64,000 nt of DNA from Rothia endophytica (GCF_928381505.1 NZ_CAKMSJ010000004.1:186001-250000), one strand, 5' to 3'; counted from the first letter of the stretch, positions 34,702 through 42,830 are shown. Numbers and translations: made by a program. The notes: generated from the sequence alone by a model not told the origin.

Positions 34702-36088
34702 ATGCGAACCTCTGCCTCAGTTGCCTGGCTCTACCCCCTAGCCCGCCGCCTGCATTTCTATGCGGGTATTCTGGTGGCCCCCCTTCATCGCGGTAGCAGC
34801 AGCCTCGGGCGCCCTCTATGCCCTAGCTCCTCAGATTGAGAAAATAGCCTACAGCCATGTACTCACAGTAGAGGCTACAGAGACTCGCCTTGCCCTTGAT
34901 GAACAGGTGGCTTTGGCCAATAACTATGTGGGGCAGGAGCTGCCGGTAGCCGTCCGCCCGGCTGTCGCCCCCGGCACCACCACCCGCGTCATGTACGCCG
35001 ACGAAACCCTGGGCGAATCAACCACCCGCGCCGTCTTTCTTGACCCCGGTACCGGGCAGATACTGGGTGACTACCCGGTGTACGGTTCCAGCGGCTCTTT
35101 ACCCTTCCGTACCTAGGTCAGCGGTCTGCACCGTAACCTCCACCTGGGTGAGGGTGGGCGCCTCTACAGCGAATTGGCTGCCTCTTGGCTCTGAGTGATT
35201 GCGGTCAGCGGCCTGGTGCTGTGGGCTGTGCGTGCTCATAGGTTGAGCAGAAAAAAGGACGCCTTCCTACCGCGCCGCGGGCTCCGCGGCTATCTGCGCA
35301 CCCTCTCCCGCCACAGTGCGGTAGGCTTCTGGTTAGCAGCTGGCCTGCTCTTTCTCTCAGCCACAGGCCTGACCTGGTCTCAGTATGCCGGAGCCAACGT
35401 GAGTGAACTGCGTGCGGCACTGAGTTGGACCACCCCGGCTGTCAGCACCTCTCTGACCGGGGCGACAACAGATTCTTCGGGTTCAGCCGACCATGCCGAC
35501 CATGCTTCCCCTGCTGCTGAACGCTCCACTGACCTACCCAATGCCCTGCCTGTGATTTCCTTTGCCAAGGTGCTCAGCGCCGCCCGGGCCATCAATATCG
35601 ATTCCGTGAACCTGGAAATACGCTCTAGCCAAGACCCAAACACAGCCTGGGTGGTTCAAGAAACCCAACGTTTCTACCCTACCCAGGTCGATTCCGTAGC
35701 CATAGACCCCTATGCTTACACCGCCATCGACCGCACCGACTTTGCCGCTTACCCCCTAGCAGCCAAACTAACCCGCTGGGGAATCGACCTGCACATGGGC
35801 ACCCATTTTGGGTTGGCCAACCAGCTGGCACTTTTTGTCCTGGCTCTTGCGACCCTAGCCCTCTGCGCCTGGGGCTACCTGATGTGGTGGCAGCGGCGTC
35901 CGCGCGGTACCCAAACCTGGGGTAGTGTGCCGCCGCTGACGTCCTTAGCACAGGTGCCCCTACCCGCCTGGTTCCTACTGGTTATCGCTGCCGTGGCGGT
36001 CGGAGTCTTTCTGCCCCTGCTGGGGGCGAGTCTGCTGGTTTTTACCATCTGCGACCTCCTGATCTACAGCCTACGCCGCAAAGCATAG
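34702..36088 (+). pseudogene. PepSY-associated membrane protein, decayed (one frameshift, two nonsense codons)
   Basis: Would encode a ~460-aa PepSY/PiuB-like membrane protein, a family linked to iron or reductive uptake. The ATG at 34702 opens RRLHFYAGILVAP, then an extra C in a six-C run near 34772-34777 shifts the frame. The next frame carries FIAVAAASGALYALAPQIEK and ends at TAG 35114. In the same frame the conserved text continues as VSGLHRNLHLGEGGRLYSEL, then TGA at 35192, then VIAVSGLVLW. Both stops fall where the family has Trp, so each is one G-to-A step from TGG. The C-terminal half (to 36088) is intact with several membrane helices. Confidence 0.85.
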
Positions 36089-36267
36089 CGCCCCTGTGCT
36101 ACTCCTTCACAAGGGGAGAGAAGAACGTGATTACTCGGCAGGCAGGTAGCCTAGTTCACGGGCTAGGTCTGCCGTCATCTCGTTTTCTCAATCTCAGGTT
36201 CCTGCTGCTCATAGGGCGAAATGCCGGGGGCAGAGGACTGGGCCTGGAACTTTTGAGGGTCATCAGG

Positions 36268-36549
36268 TCATTCGGGGCGCGGGTCGGAGTTAGTGCCTGG
36301 CATGTAGTCCATCTCTACGAAGAGGTCTTTGTAGTGGGGGTCGGCGCCAAGAGCAGGGAAATTAATATCGATGACACCATCACCATCAGCGTCATAGCCG
36401 TTGATTTCCCAAGCGTCAGGGATTTTATCGCCGTCGGTGTCGTAGGTGGCAGCTGACGCAGTTGGAAGGGCGAGGCCTGTAAAGGCCAGAGCAGCCAGGG
36501 TGCTCAGGGCTGCAAATTTTCTGGGGGACAACATGGGTTGGGAGTCCAT
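36268..36549 (-). pseudogene. secreted Ca-binding repeat protein, N-terminal fragment
   Basis: 93 aa with a signal peptide (RKFAALSTLAALAFTGLALP, then TASA) and two thrombospondin-3-like calcium repeats (DTDGDKIPD, DADGDGVID) followed by ALGADPHYKDLFVEMDYMPG. In relatives this segment opens a much longer secreted protein. Here a TGA follows DPRPE, and only a few dozen residues more are open beyond it in that frame (to 36175). It is probably a truncated gene. The start is uncertain (ATG 36549 or 36534). Confidence 0.55.
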
Positions 36550-36846
36550 CTTTTTGTGGGTTGATATGGGGAAATGCACTTGGGAAGTGCTTTTGCGAGT
36601 ATAACACTCACGATGTGGCTCCATGGTGGTGATGTGGCGCAAGAGAAGCTACGTAAAGTTTCGTAATCTCAATCTTCGTGTCACAGCAAACACCCCACAA
36701 ACCCTAGTGAAGTGTCCCCAATATGGTCGAAATTTTTAAGAAACTTTGTGGCTTCATATGGTGTACTGCCGGGGAGTAGGTCAATACTCACCGCAGTGGC
36801 TCTTAGGATAGGAATTCACGCCATCGCACCCTACTGGAAGCCTATA

Positions 36847-37683
36847 ATGACGCACCCCGAAGCCAACCCCAACATCAGCCGCAGAACTCTTGCCCGCACC
36901 GCAGCATGGGCTGCCCCGGCCGTTCTTGTAGCAACTCAGGTTCCCGCTTATGCAGCCTCCGCCTCGGTGCCAACCACCCAGTCCAGACCCCTTATTGAGC
37001 CGGTGGGCGCGAATGAGGCAGAAGCCCCTGATCTCAACGAAATTGCTTTTGCTTTCTGGTTCACCCCACCGGTTGATGAAAAGACCGGAACAGATTTAGG
37101 CGGCAGCACCGTTTTGAAGGCGGGCGCTGTCTTCACAATGGAAATTGAACTTACTTACCTTGAGGGTGAGCCGGTGGTAGCTCCAAGCAACTGGCAAAGC
37201 GGGGCCAACTTTACTTACGGACCCTTTGGAAGCCCCGGTGTAGCCGGTTCTCTCTTCAACGCGGGCAACGTTTCAGCAACCATGAGCGAAGGCACCGTAA
37301 ACGGCCAAACCTGGCACGGCACCGCTACTTTCACCACGATGGCTGATATTACAACTACTGGCCAGACCTCAGCAGAAGGCTCCCAGATTTTCTTCCCGCA
37401 GGTCCCTCTAGACATTGCCATCCCCACCGTAGACCACGGCTTTATGAAGCTGCGGGCAGAGTCGGGCACCTTCGTGCTGCAACCTGCCACCGGTGAACCT
37501 ACAGAAATGGCTTTGCCCTACCGCATCTTCCTGGCACCCATCGATAGCCAACCCCTTCCCGCCCCCGAAGAGCCGGAAGAAAACGCCGATGCCCCTGCTC
37601 AGCCTGCCGATGCCCCTGAAGAGGCGGCTGAACCGGTGGTCGCCCCTGCCGAAGCTGAACCTGCCGCTCAGCCCGAGGGCTAA
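36847..37683 (+). CDS. Tat-secreted protein with Pro/Ala/Glu-rich tail, function unknown
   Basis: 278 aa from ATG 36847. The N-terminus NISRRTLARTAAWAAPAVLV is a twin-arginine signal with cleavage likely near AYAAS (~residue 38). The mature part (~40-225) looks like a beta-rich extracellular domain (GNVSATMSEGTVNGQTWHGT). The last ~45 residues are low-complexity Pro/Ala/Glu. No sortase motif or membrane anchor. I do not recognise the family. Its stop overlaps the stop region of the convergent HTH gene. Confidence 0.7.
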   Translation: MTHPEANPNISRRTLARTAAWAAPAVLVATQVPAYAASASVPTTQSRPLIEPVGANEAEAPDLNEIAFAFWFTPPVDEKTGTDLGGSTVLKAGAVFTMEIELTYLEGEPVVAPSNWQSGANFTYGPFGSPGVAGSLFNAGNVSATMSEGTVNGQTWHGTATFTTMADITTTGQTSAEGSQIFFPQVPLDIAIPTVDHGFMKLRAESGTFVLQPATGEPTEMALPYRIFLAPIDSQPLPAPEEPEENADAPAQPADAPEEAAEPVVAPAEAEPAAQPEG

Positions 37684-37892
37684 TAAAGCTTCTTAAAACC
37701 CTGGAGGGAATCGCGCGATTCAGTGGTGCGGTTCTTCAGGACGGCGGCAAAGCGCTCCACCTCTTCAGGAGTGAACCACAGACCGGGCTTACCCTCCACG
37801 GGGGTGAGCCCGCCTTCTTCTACCCAGCTCAGCACCGAGTACTCGTTAACACCCAGCTGCTGGGCTACCTGCATGATATTTAGTTCGGTCAT
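37680..37892 (-). CDS. small MerR/excisionase-like helix-turn-helix protein
   Basis: 70 aa. Residues 6-48 (IMQVAQQLGVNEYSVLSWVE and GLWFTPEEVERFAA) resemble a winged-helix MerR/Xis-type DNA-binding unit. AAGGAGA ribosome-binding site before ATG. Followed 45 nt upstream by the 37938-38888 gene in the same orientation, so they may be co-transcribed. Role unknown. Confidence 0.65.
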   Translation of the reverse strand: MTELNIMQVAQQLGVNEYSVLSWVEEGGLTPVEGKPGLWFTPEEVERFAAVLKNRTTESRDSLQGFKKLY

Positions 37893-37937
37893 GGGTTTCT
37901 CCTTTTCCTAGAATGATGGCGGTGAGGGCTCCCGGGT

Positions 37938-38888
37938 CTAGACCGCTTGGTGGTCTGCAGGGGCTGGCAGCGCGGCATCCAGCTGAGCAAGGAGCCGCTG
38001 GCGCAGCTTCACCGATCTTGCAGCAAAGGCACGCTGGGAGCGGGTGTAAGCCAGCTTGCCCTCGGCGGTTTCAATCCTGACCGGCTCGTAGCCCCAGCTC
38101 TGAAGATCGTAGGGTGCTGCTTTCATATCTAGCTCCCGTATCTCCCAGGCCAGGTCAAAGCAGTCCATCAGAAGCTCTGAGCTGATGAGCGGCAGGAGCT
38201 TGTAGGCCCACTTATAGACATCCATGTTGGCGTGTAGGCAGGCAGGTTGCTCCATGTCACGCTGGGTTTCGCGGGTAGGTTGCAGCTCGTTGAGGGGGCG
38301 TGCCTGCGGCATGAAGAAACGGAAGGCGTCAAAGTGGGTACAGCGAATATTGTGGCTCTCAACCACCTCATCGGTGCCGTCGGCTCCCAGACGCAAGTCA
38401 AGGTAGTCGTGGCGAATATTGTTCTCCACCGACTTGTAGGCCATGGCCCATTCGTGCAGACCAAAGCAACCGAAGAAGCCAGGCTGGGCGGCTGTTTTGC
38501 CCAGGATGATGCGGGTGAAGTCAACGGCCGAGGCGCGCTGAATGGCGAAGGCGTCAATATCAACGGTCATTGCTGTGCCCTCTCTGGCGAGGCGAGCTGC
38601 CTCGCCCGCATCTAACCCACCGGCGAGCAACTCGTCCTCGGTGGCAGGGCGGTAGAACTTCCAGTCTGCGCGACTGGCGGCGTCCAGCAGGATGACGCCG
38701 ACGCCCGGGTGCCAGCGCATGAACTGGCCGGGCTTGAGGGTGTAGTAGGTGAAGAGGAAGTCTTCAACGGGGTGGGCTTGGCCGCGCTCGCGGCGGCGTG
38801 CGAAGGGTAGGGCGTAGCGGCCGGAGCGTTCTTCATGGGCGCGCGCGAGTGCGCGCCAATCGTCCGGGGCAAGGAGGGTGAGGGGCAT
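37938..38888 (-). CDS. conserved actinobacterial protein of unknown function
   Basis: 316 aa from ATG 38888. Databases often label this family 3-methyladenine DNA glycosylase, but I see no helix-hairpin-helix or glycosylase motif to support it. Conserved-looking features include the N-terminal ALPFARRRERGQAHPVEDFL, FTYYTLKPGQFMRWHPGVGV, GFFGCFGLHEWAMAY and CTHFDAFRFF, rich in His and aromatic residues. It appears cytoplasmic with no signal sequence. Downstream HTH gene in the same direction. I leave the function open. Confidence 0.7.
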   Translation of the reverse strand: MPLTLLAPDDWRALARAHEERSGRYALPFARRRERGQAHPVEDFLFTYYTLKPGQFMRWHPGVGVILLDAASRADWKFYRPATEDELLAGGLDAGEAARLAREGTAMTVDIDAFAIQRASAVDFTRIILGKTAAQPGFFGCFGLHEWAMAYKSVENNIRHDYLDLRLGADGTDEVVESHNIRCTHFDAFRFFMPQARPLNELQPTRETQRDMEQPACLHANMDVYKWAYKLLPLISSELLMDCFDLAWEIRELDMKAAPYDLQSWGYEPVRIETAEGKLAYTRSQRAFAARSVKLRQRLLAQLDAALPAPADHQAV

Positions 38889-38902
38889 GGGGTCTATTCT
38901 AG

Positions 38903-38981
38903 TGGGCAAAAGCCGGGCCCCGGGCCAGCAGCACTGTGCTGCCAGCCCGGGGTCCGAGCGTCCTCGCGGACGAACCTAGTT
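38903..38981 (-). repeat. 79-bp terminator repeat R1 (islet right end)
   Basis: Contains a strong terminator on the minus strand: GGCTGGCAGCA..TGCTGGCC, a flanking CCCGGG stem and GGCTTTTGCCC, preceded by GTCCGCGAGGAC. It matches 39927-40005 at 74 of 79 positions in the same orientation. The two repeats bracket the AT-rich phospholipase islet. Confidence 0.9.
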
Positions 38982-39000
38982 ACCCCCGTGGTGGGGTTGG

Positions 39001-39222
39001 TTATTCATCATGAGTAGTAAGTCGTACTGCCCATATGACAAGAGTGCAAGCGGTTAAAGCGATGCTGAGTAGACCAAATTGAAGGGCAAGAACTCCTGCG
39101 CCGATGTAAGCTTCGCTGTTAATGTGTGCGATAAATGCGCACATAGCTGTGAAAATATATGTAGTAAAGCATAGAATTGCTAGAGTTTTCGGTATTTTGC
39201 TCAGTTTAAATAATTTTATCAT
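39001..39222 (-). CDS. small two-helix membrane protein, possible immunity partner
   Basis: 73 aa. Two hydrophobic segments (about residues 12-31 and 40-64) separated by a short loop AHINSEAYIG; a short charged C-terminus. Its ATG overlaps the stop of the phospholipase-like frame as ATGA (39219-39222), so it would be translationally coupled. Composition is AT-rich like the phospholipase gene and unlike the flanks. A secreted toxin followed by a tiny membrane protein suggests an immunity role, which is inference only. Confidence 0.6.
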   Translation of the reverse strand: MIKLFKLSKIPKTLAILCFTTYIFTAMCAFIAHINSEAYIGAGVLALQFGLLSIALTACTLVIWAVRLTTHDE

Positions 39223-39779
39223 GAGGAATCGCCGGAGCCTTTGTAGTGTGGTCGCCCAAATGTTCTTACCGCCCAGTAATAAACACTCGATTCATTAAGG
39301 CAGCTTATATTTTTGCTAGAATGTGGTGAATATAGAAAATTGCATATAGAGCGCATTGAGCTATAGAAGTTATTGTCACACTCTGCGCGTGATCGCCTAA
39401 AATTATACTGTGCGGAATAACATTAGTCATGAGTGTTGCACGCTGGGAGAAATGTTTGTTTGTATGATGACCAGGATCGGGGATCTGAGCATCCATTGGG
39501 AACGTAGTTTGATGCTGGGGTAAGGCTATTTTCTTCTAATATATAATTCTGTGTGAAAAACTCTTCAAAATTTTTTACCTCTTGACTGGTATACCCTGCA
39601 TAGGAGGCTGCTTCAATAAACTTGGAGTATGAATATGGGTCGGGAAAGTTTGAAGTATGGGATGGGCTGGAGAGTTGAGGTTCTTTGGTGAACGCAACAG
39701 CACTAGAAGGTGCGAGTATGGTTAGGGTAAATGTTATTGCTAACAGGGCAGTTGCTGTAATATTTCTTACTCCGTGCAT
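39219..39779 (-). pseudogene. secreted phospholipase A2-like protein with in-frame TAA in the active-site motif
   Basis: 186 codons with an in-frame TAA at codon 119 (39423-39425). AAAGGAG precedes the ATG; a signal peptide ends near SSAVA (~residue 29). The conserved region reads NGCSDPRSWSSYKQTFLPAC, NTHD, stop, then CYSAQYNFRRSRAECDNNFY and SSMRSIC in the same frame. This is the phospholipase A2 layout with the catalytic His-Asp followed by x-Cys-Tyr and a later Cys-Asp and Cys. The stop replaces the x residue. Without readthrough the product is 118 aa and lacks the C-terminal cysteines. The frame then ends at 39219 overlapping the next ATG. AT-rich, suggesting transfer. Confidence 0.75.
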
Positions 39780-39926
39780 TGGTATACTCCTTTAGTGCTT
39801 GACCAGCCGGTTGGCTGAATTTGGGGTTAAAGAAGATATGATGTGCAGCAATAATATATTGGTCTATATGTTCCCGACAAGTCTTTGGGCGAAAAATATA
39901 GAAAATTTTTTTATAAGCCCTTGAAA

Positions 39927-40005
39927 TGGGCAAAAGCCGGGCCCCGGGCCAGCAGCGTGGTGCTGCCAGCCCGGGGCCCGAGCGTCCTCGCGGACAAACC
40001 TAGTT
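39927..40005 (-). repeat. 79-bp terminator repeat R2 (lysC terminator, islet left end)
   Basis: Same element as R1, lying 6 nt past the lysC stop, so it is the natural lysC terminator on the minus strand. Differences from R1 are concentrated in the hairpin loop and near the 3' edge. Confidence 0.9.
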
Positions 40006-40011
40006 CAAGAC

Positions 40012-41310
40012 CTAGCGGCCGGTACCGCCATAAACGGTGGCTTCCTGCTCGGCGTCCAGCCCGAAAGCGGTGTGTACGGCGCGCACAGCCTCATCGAGGT
40101 TATCGATATCGGTGATGACCGAGATGCGGATCTCGGAGGTTGAAATCATCTCAATGTTCACCCCTGCCTCACGCAGGGCATCAAAGAAGGTGAAGGACAC
40201 ACCGGGGTTAGCCTTCATCCCCGCGCCCACCAGGGAGAGCTTGCCGATGGAATCGTTGTACTTGATCTCTTCAAAACCAAGTTCAGCCTTGTGTTTGGTC
40301 AGCACCTCAACGGCCTTACCGCCCTGCGCCTGGTCACAGGTGAAGGAAATGTCGGTGACATCGTCGCGGTCGGTGGAAACGTTCTGCACAATCATGTCCA
40401 GGTTGACGTGAGCCTCGTTGAGCAGCCCAAAGACCTTAGCCGCCGAACCGGGCACATCGGGAACACCAACAACGGTGACCTTAGCCTGGCTACGGTCATG
40501 GGTAACACCAGAAATCAGGGGCTGTTCCAAGGGGATCTCCTTTAGGTTTTCAAACTCAAATTCTTCGGGGTTATCGGGGATAACGATGGTGCCCTCATTC
40601 TGAGAGAAGGACGAGCGCACATGCAGTTTCAGGTTGAAACGGCGGGCGTATTCTACGGAGCGCAGGTGCAAAATCTTAGCGCCGTTAGCTGCAAGCTCAA
40701 GCATCTCTTCACTGGTGACAGTGTCTAGTTTACGGGCTGCAGGGACTACACGAGGGTCAGCCGAGTAGACGCCGTCCACGTCGGTGTAGATTTCGCAGAC
40801 ATCAGCGTTCATGGCGGCAGCCAGGGCGACAGCGGTGGTGTCTGATCCACCACGGCCAAGGGTGGTGATGTCCCCGGTCTGGCGGTTCATGCCTTGGAAA
40901 CCGGCAACAATAGCGATGTTGCCTTCAGCAATGGAGGTTTGGATGCGGTTGGGGTTGACCTCAACCAGGCGTGCAGAGCCGTGCACACCGTCAGTAATCA
41001 TGCCAGCCTGTGAGCCGGTGAAGGACTGCGCTTTAGCGCCCAGGGAGTTCACTGCCATTGCCAGCACTGACATGGAGATGCGCTCACCGGCGGTCAGCAA
41101 CATGTCGAGTTCGCGGGAGGGGCCGGGCGCACTGCCGGTCACTTCCTCCGCCAAATCTAGGAGCTCATCGGTGGTGTCACCCATCGCCGATACGACCACA
41201 ACGACGTCATTGCCAGCCTTCTGGGTGTCCACGATGCGGCGGGCTACGCGTTTAATGCCGTCTGCATCCGCGACAGAAGACCCACCAAACTTTTGGACAA
41301 TCAGGCTCAT
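40012..41310 (-). CDS. lysC: aspartate kinase
   Basis: Aspartokinase of 432 aa, first step of the lysine, threonine, methionine and diaminopimelate pathway. Start is [15 protein letters not shown], the kinase signature. The substrate region is [15 protein letters not shown] (~residue 150). Two ACT domains (~265-345 and ~348-425) carry feedback regulation; [20 protein letters not shown] is the second. Actinobacterial lysC usually has an internal start for a beta subunit and is followed by asd; here the next gene downstream is the phospholipase islet and asd is absent. Confidence 0.95.
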   Translation of the reverse strand: MSLIVQKFGGSSVADADGIKRVARRIVDTQKAGNDVVVVVSAMGDTTDELLDLAEEVTGSAPGPSRELDMLLTAGERISMSVLAMAVNSLGAKAQSFTGSQAGMITDGVHGSARLVEVNPNRIQTSIAEGNIAIVAGFQGMNRQTGDITTLGRGGSDTTAVALAAAMNADVCEIYTDVDGVYSADPRVVPAARKLDTVTSEEMLELAANGAKILHLRSVEYARRFNLKLHVRSSFSQNEGTIVIPDNPEEFEFENLKEIPLEQPLISGVTHDRSQAKVTVVGVPDVPGSAAKVFGLLNEAHVNLDMIVQNVSTDRDDVTDISFTCDQAQGGKAVEVLTKHKAELGFEEIKYNDSIGKLSLVGAGMKANPGVSFTFFDALREAGVNIEMISTSEIRISVITDIDNLDEAVRAVHTAFGLDAEQEATVYGGTGR

Positions 41311-41454
41311 TGAACTTCTCCAATACCGTTGTGATACTTACCGGCTGATTTCCCGGTTTAGTCAATGGTACGTGCGGGAGCCTTTTATGAACTATTTTTG
41401 CTCACATGACGGTAATGCTACGCACGTGACGGCAGATGACGCCTCAAACGCGTC

Positions 41455-41516
41455 AGCATGGGTAACGCCTCATGAGTATGGGGTAATCCCCCTGCCGGTG
41501 AGGGGTTACCCATGCT
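41455..41516. repeat. PalB1, palindrome at the 3' end of the second AbiEi/DUF559 gene
   Basis: 62 nt. Outer arms AGCATGGGTAACGCCTCA / TGAGGGGTTACCCATGCT, one mismatch, enclose an inner hairpin GGGG-TAAT-CCCC. It matches 42555-42616 at 58 of 62 positions in the same orientation. The nuclease gene's TAG stop overlaps its edge. Confidence 0.92.
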
Positions 41517-42429
41517 AGAGCGGGCGGACGCCGGCACGCACCAGCTCAGCTCGTAGAAGGTTGGGCTGACGCAGCAGCTCATCCCAGGTGGTTCGCACTA
41601 CTCGCCACCCATCTCGAGTGAGCTCCTTCTGCCTAAAGTTTTCATAGCGTAGTTCCTCATCGGTGGGGCGGTATCCGCCGTAATACTTCACCATGCCATC
41701 TACCTCCAGAATCAGCCGCAGATGTTGCCAGTGAAAGTCCGGGCGGTAGATGTAACCGTTTGAGGTGCGCAAAGTTATCTGCTGCTCGGGCTGTTCAAGG
41801 CCCATGGCCCGTATCCTATACACCGCAAGTGACTCCGCCGGGCTCTCAGACTTTCCGCTCATACACTCCAACAGAGTGCGGGCGGTGCGTGCACCTCGGA
41901 CGCCTGACAGCGCCCCAAGCTGCGGCGCGGCGTCCTCTACGGTGCACAGCCCCAACCGAACCAAACTATCTGCCACCACCAGTGCATCAAGTGCGGGTAG
42001 CGTTACCGCGCAGTCAATAATGGTTTGTATCGGGTCGGTTACCGGTAAGCCAGCGACCACCCGTGCCCGTTCGCAGACCTGACGCCTGGAAGCATGGCGG
42101 ATGGTGCCGCTCGGGGTGTTTCTGCTTCTTCCCGGGGTGGAAATTGAAACCCGCCGGGGAACCTTCAGGAGTGCAGCACCCCATAGCAGTGCGGCCGAGT
42201 CATGGCTGAAAACAGCGCTAGGAATGGTGCGGTGGGCCGCGATATGCCCCACTACTGCCCGTTCTTCAAATCTCAAAGCCTTGAGGTGAGAGGTATCGAC
42301 GTAGATGCCCTTACGCAGCCTTGTGTATTGCCCTGCTTGTACCCGGCGGTAGAGAGTAGCTTCACTAACGCCTTCGAGGGCGAAGGCTTCTTTGTCTTTG
42401 ACAAGAGTGGTTAGTTCTTCAAGGTTCAT
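41515..42429 (-). CDS. AbiEi-like N-terminal domain fused to DUF559 (Vsr-like) nuclease domain, paralogue 2
   Basis: 304 aa, the same length as the protein at 5647-6561 and homologous along its length. The N-terminus has a recognisable winged-helix start (GVSEATLYRRVQAGQYTRLR, GIYV) as in AbiEi antitoxins. The C-terminal nuclease pattern is intact: ESPAE 195-199, YRPDF with D231, LEVDG with E242 and D244, K248, RQKELTRDGWRVVR. No AbiEii nucleotidyltransferase toxin nearby. The stop TAG overlaps palindrome PalB1, and PalB2 lies 126 bp before the start. Function unknown; a solitary regulator-nuclease is the most that can be said. Confidence 0.8.
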   Translation of the reverse strand: MNLEELTTLVKDKEAFALEGVSEATLYRRVQAGQYTRLRKGIYVDTSHLKALRFEERAVVGHIAAHRTIPSAVFSHDSAALLWGAALLKVPRRVSISTPGRSRNTPSGTIRHASRRQVCERARVVAGLPVTDPIQTIIDCAVTLPALDALVVADSLVRLGLCTVEDAAPQLGALSGVRGARTARTLLECMSGKSESPAESLAVYRIRAMGLEQPEQQITLRTSNGYIYRPDFHWQHLRLILEVDGMVKYYGGYRPTDEELRYENFRQKELTRDGWRVVRTTWDELLRQPNLLRAELVRAGVRPL

Positions 42430-42530
42430 GCGCTAACCATGGCATATCTTAGGGGTTTCTGCAGGTGAGCCCCATAAATCTGGGGATAACCCTCCAGTAT
42501 TACGGTTGAGCGCTTGCCGGTGAACGAACC

Positions 42531-42539
42531 TGTGGATAA
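42531..42539 (-). other. TTATCCACA motif (DnaA-box-like) in leader
   Basis: Minus-strand TTATCCACAGGTTC between PalB2 and the gene. A related TTATCCCCAG lies at 42480-42489. The same motif is found ahead of the paralogue at 5588-5596. Confidence 0.5.
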
Positions 42540-42554
42540 GAGCGTCCTCAGGTT

Positions 42555-42616
42555 AGCATGGGCAACGCCTCACGAGCATGGGGTAATCCCCCTGCTGGTG
42601 AGGGGTTACCCATGCT
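42555..42616. repeat. PalB2, palindrome upstream of the second AbiEi/DUF559 gene
   Basis: 62 nt, direct copy of PalB1. Left arm AGCATGGGCAACGCCTCA, right arm TGAGGGGTTACCCATGCT, inner AGCATGGGG-TAAT-CCCCCTGCT. Three of the four differences from PalB1 fall in the inner part. Confidence 0.92.
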
Positions 42617-42767
42617 GATATGAACACAGGCTTCTCGGTCAGGACGGCGGGTGCTTGCCCGAGCGCGGAACATGGGCTACCTTGTAGAACAGGCGGGCCC
42701 CACCGCCTCGCGCCCGGTTTGGAGCCCTAGCCTCCCGCCGAACGGCGCCAAGGGATTAGTCATCTCT
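42617..42767. other. intergenic region, nothing recognised
   Basis: About 150 bp of GC-rich sequence with several short inverted repeats (GGCGGG/CCCGCC, GCCGAACGGC) between PalB2 and the tmRNA-like fragment. No gene or known RNA seen. Confidence 0.4.
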
Positions 42768-42814
42768 GGGGCTGATACTGGTTTTCCGACTGGAGAAGCA
42801 GGCTAGGGGTGTAG
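42768..42814 (+). ncRNA. tmRNA 5'-end-like fragment
   Basis: GGGGCTGATACTGGTTTTCC followed by GACTGGAGAAGCAGGCTAGG and GGTGTAG resembles the start of tmRNA (GGGGCTGAT..TGG..TTCGAC, then GGAGAAGC.GGC in actinobacteria). The similarity stops after about 47 nt, just before a protein gene. The tag-coding region and tRNA-like 3' half are absent, so it would be a non-functional remnant. Confidence 0.4.
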
Positions 42815-42830
42815 AAAAGTCGATGTACCA

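Noticed and set aside
34702..36088. Genetic code reassignment (UGA and UAG read as Trp)
   Set aside because: All other genes use TGG for Trp and many end in TGA or TAG, and the same gene also has a frameshift.
37938..38888. 3-methyladenine DNA glycosylase
   Set aside because: The label is common for this family, but I see no glycosylase helix-hairpin-helix or catalytic motif, so I left the function open.
41515..42429. A complete AbiE type IV toxin-antitoxin system
   Set aside because: No AbiEii nucleotidyltransferase gene lies beside either AbiEi-like gene, and the C-terminal domain is nuclease-like rather than the AbiEi C-terminal domain.
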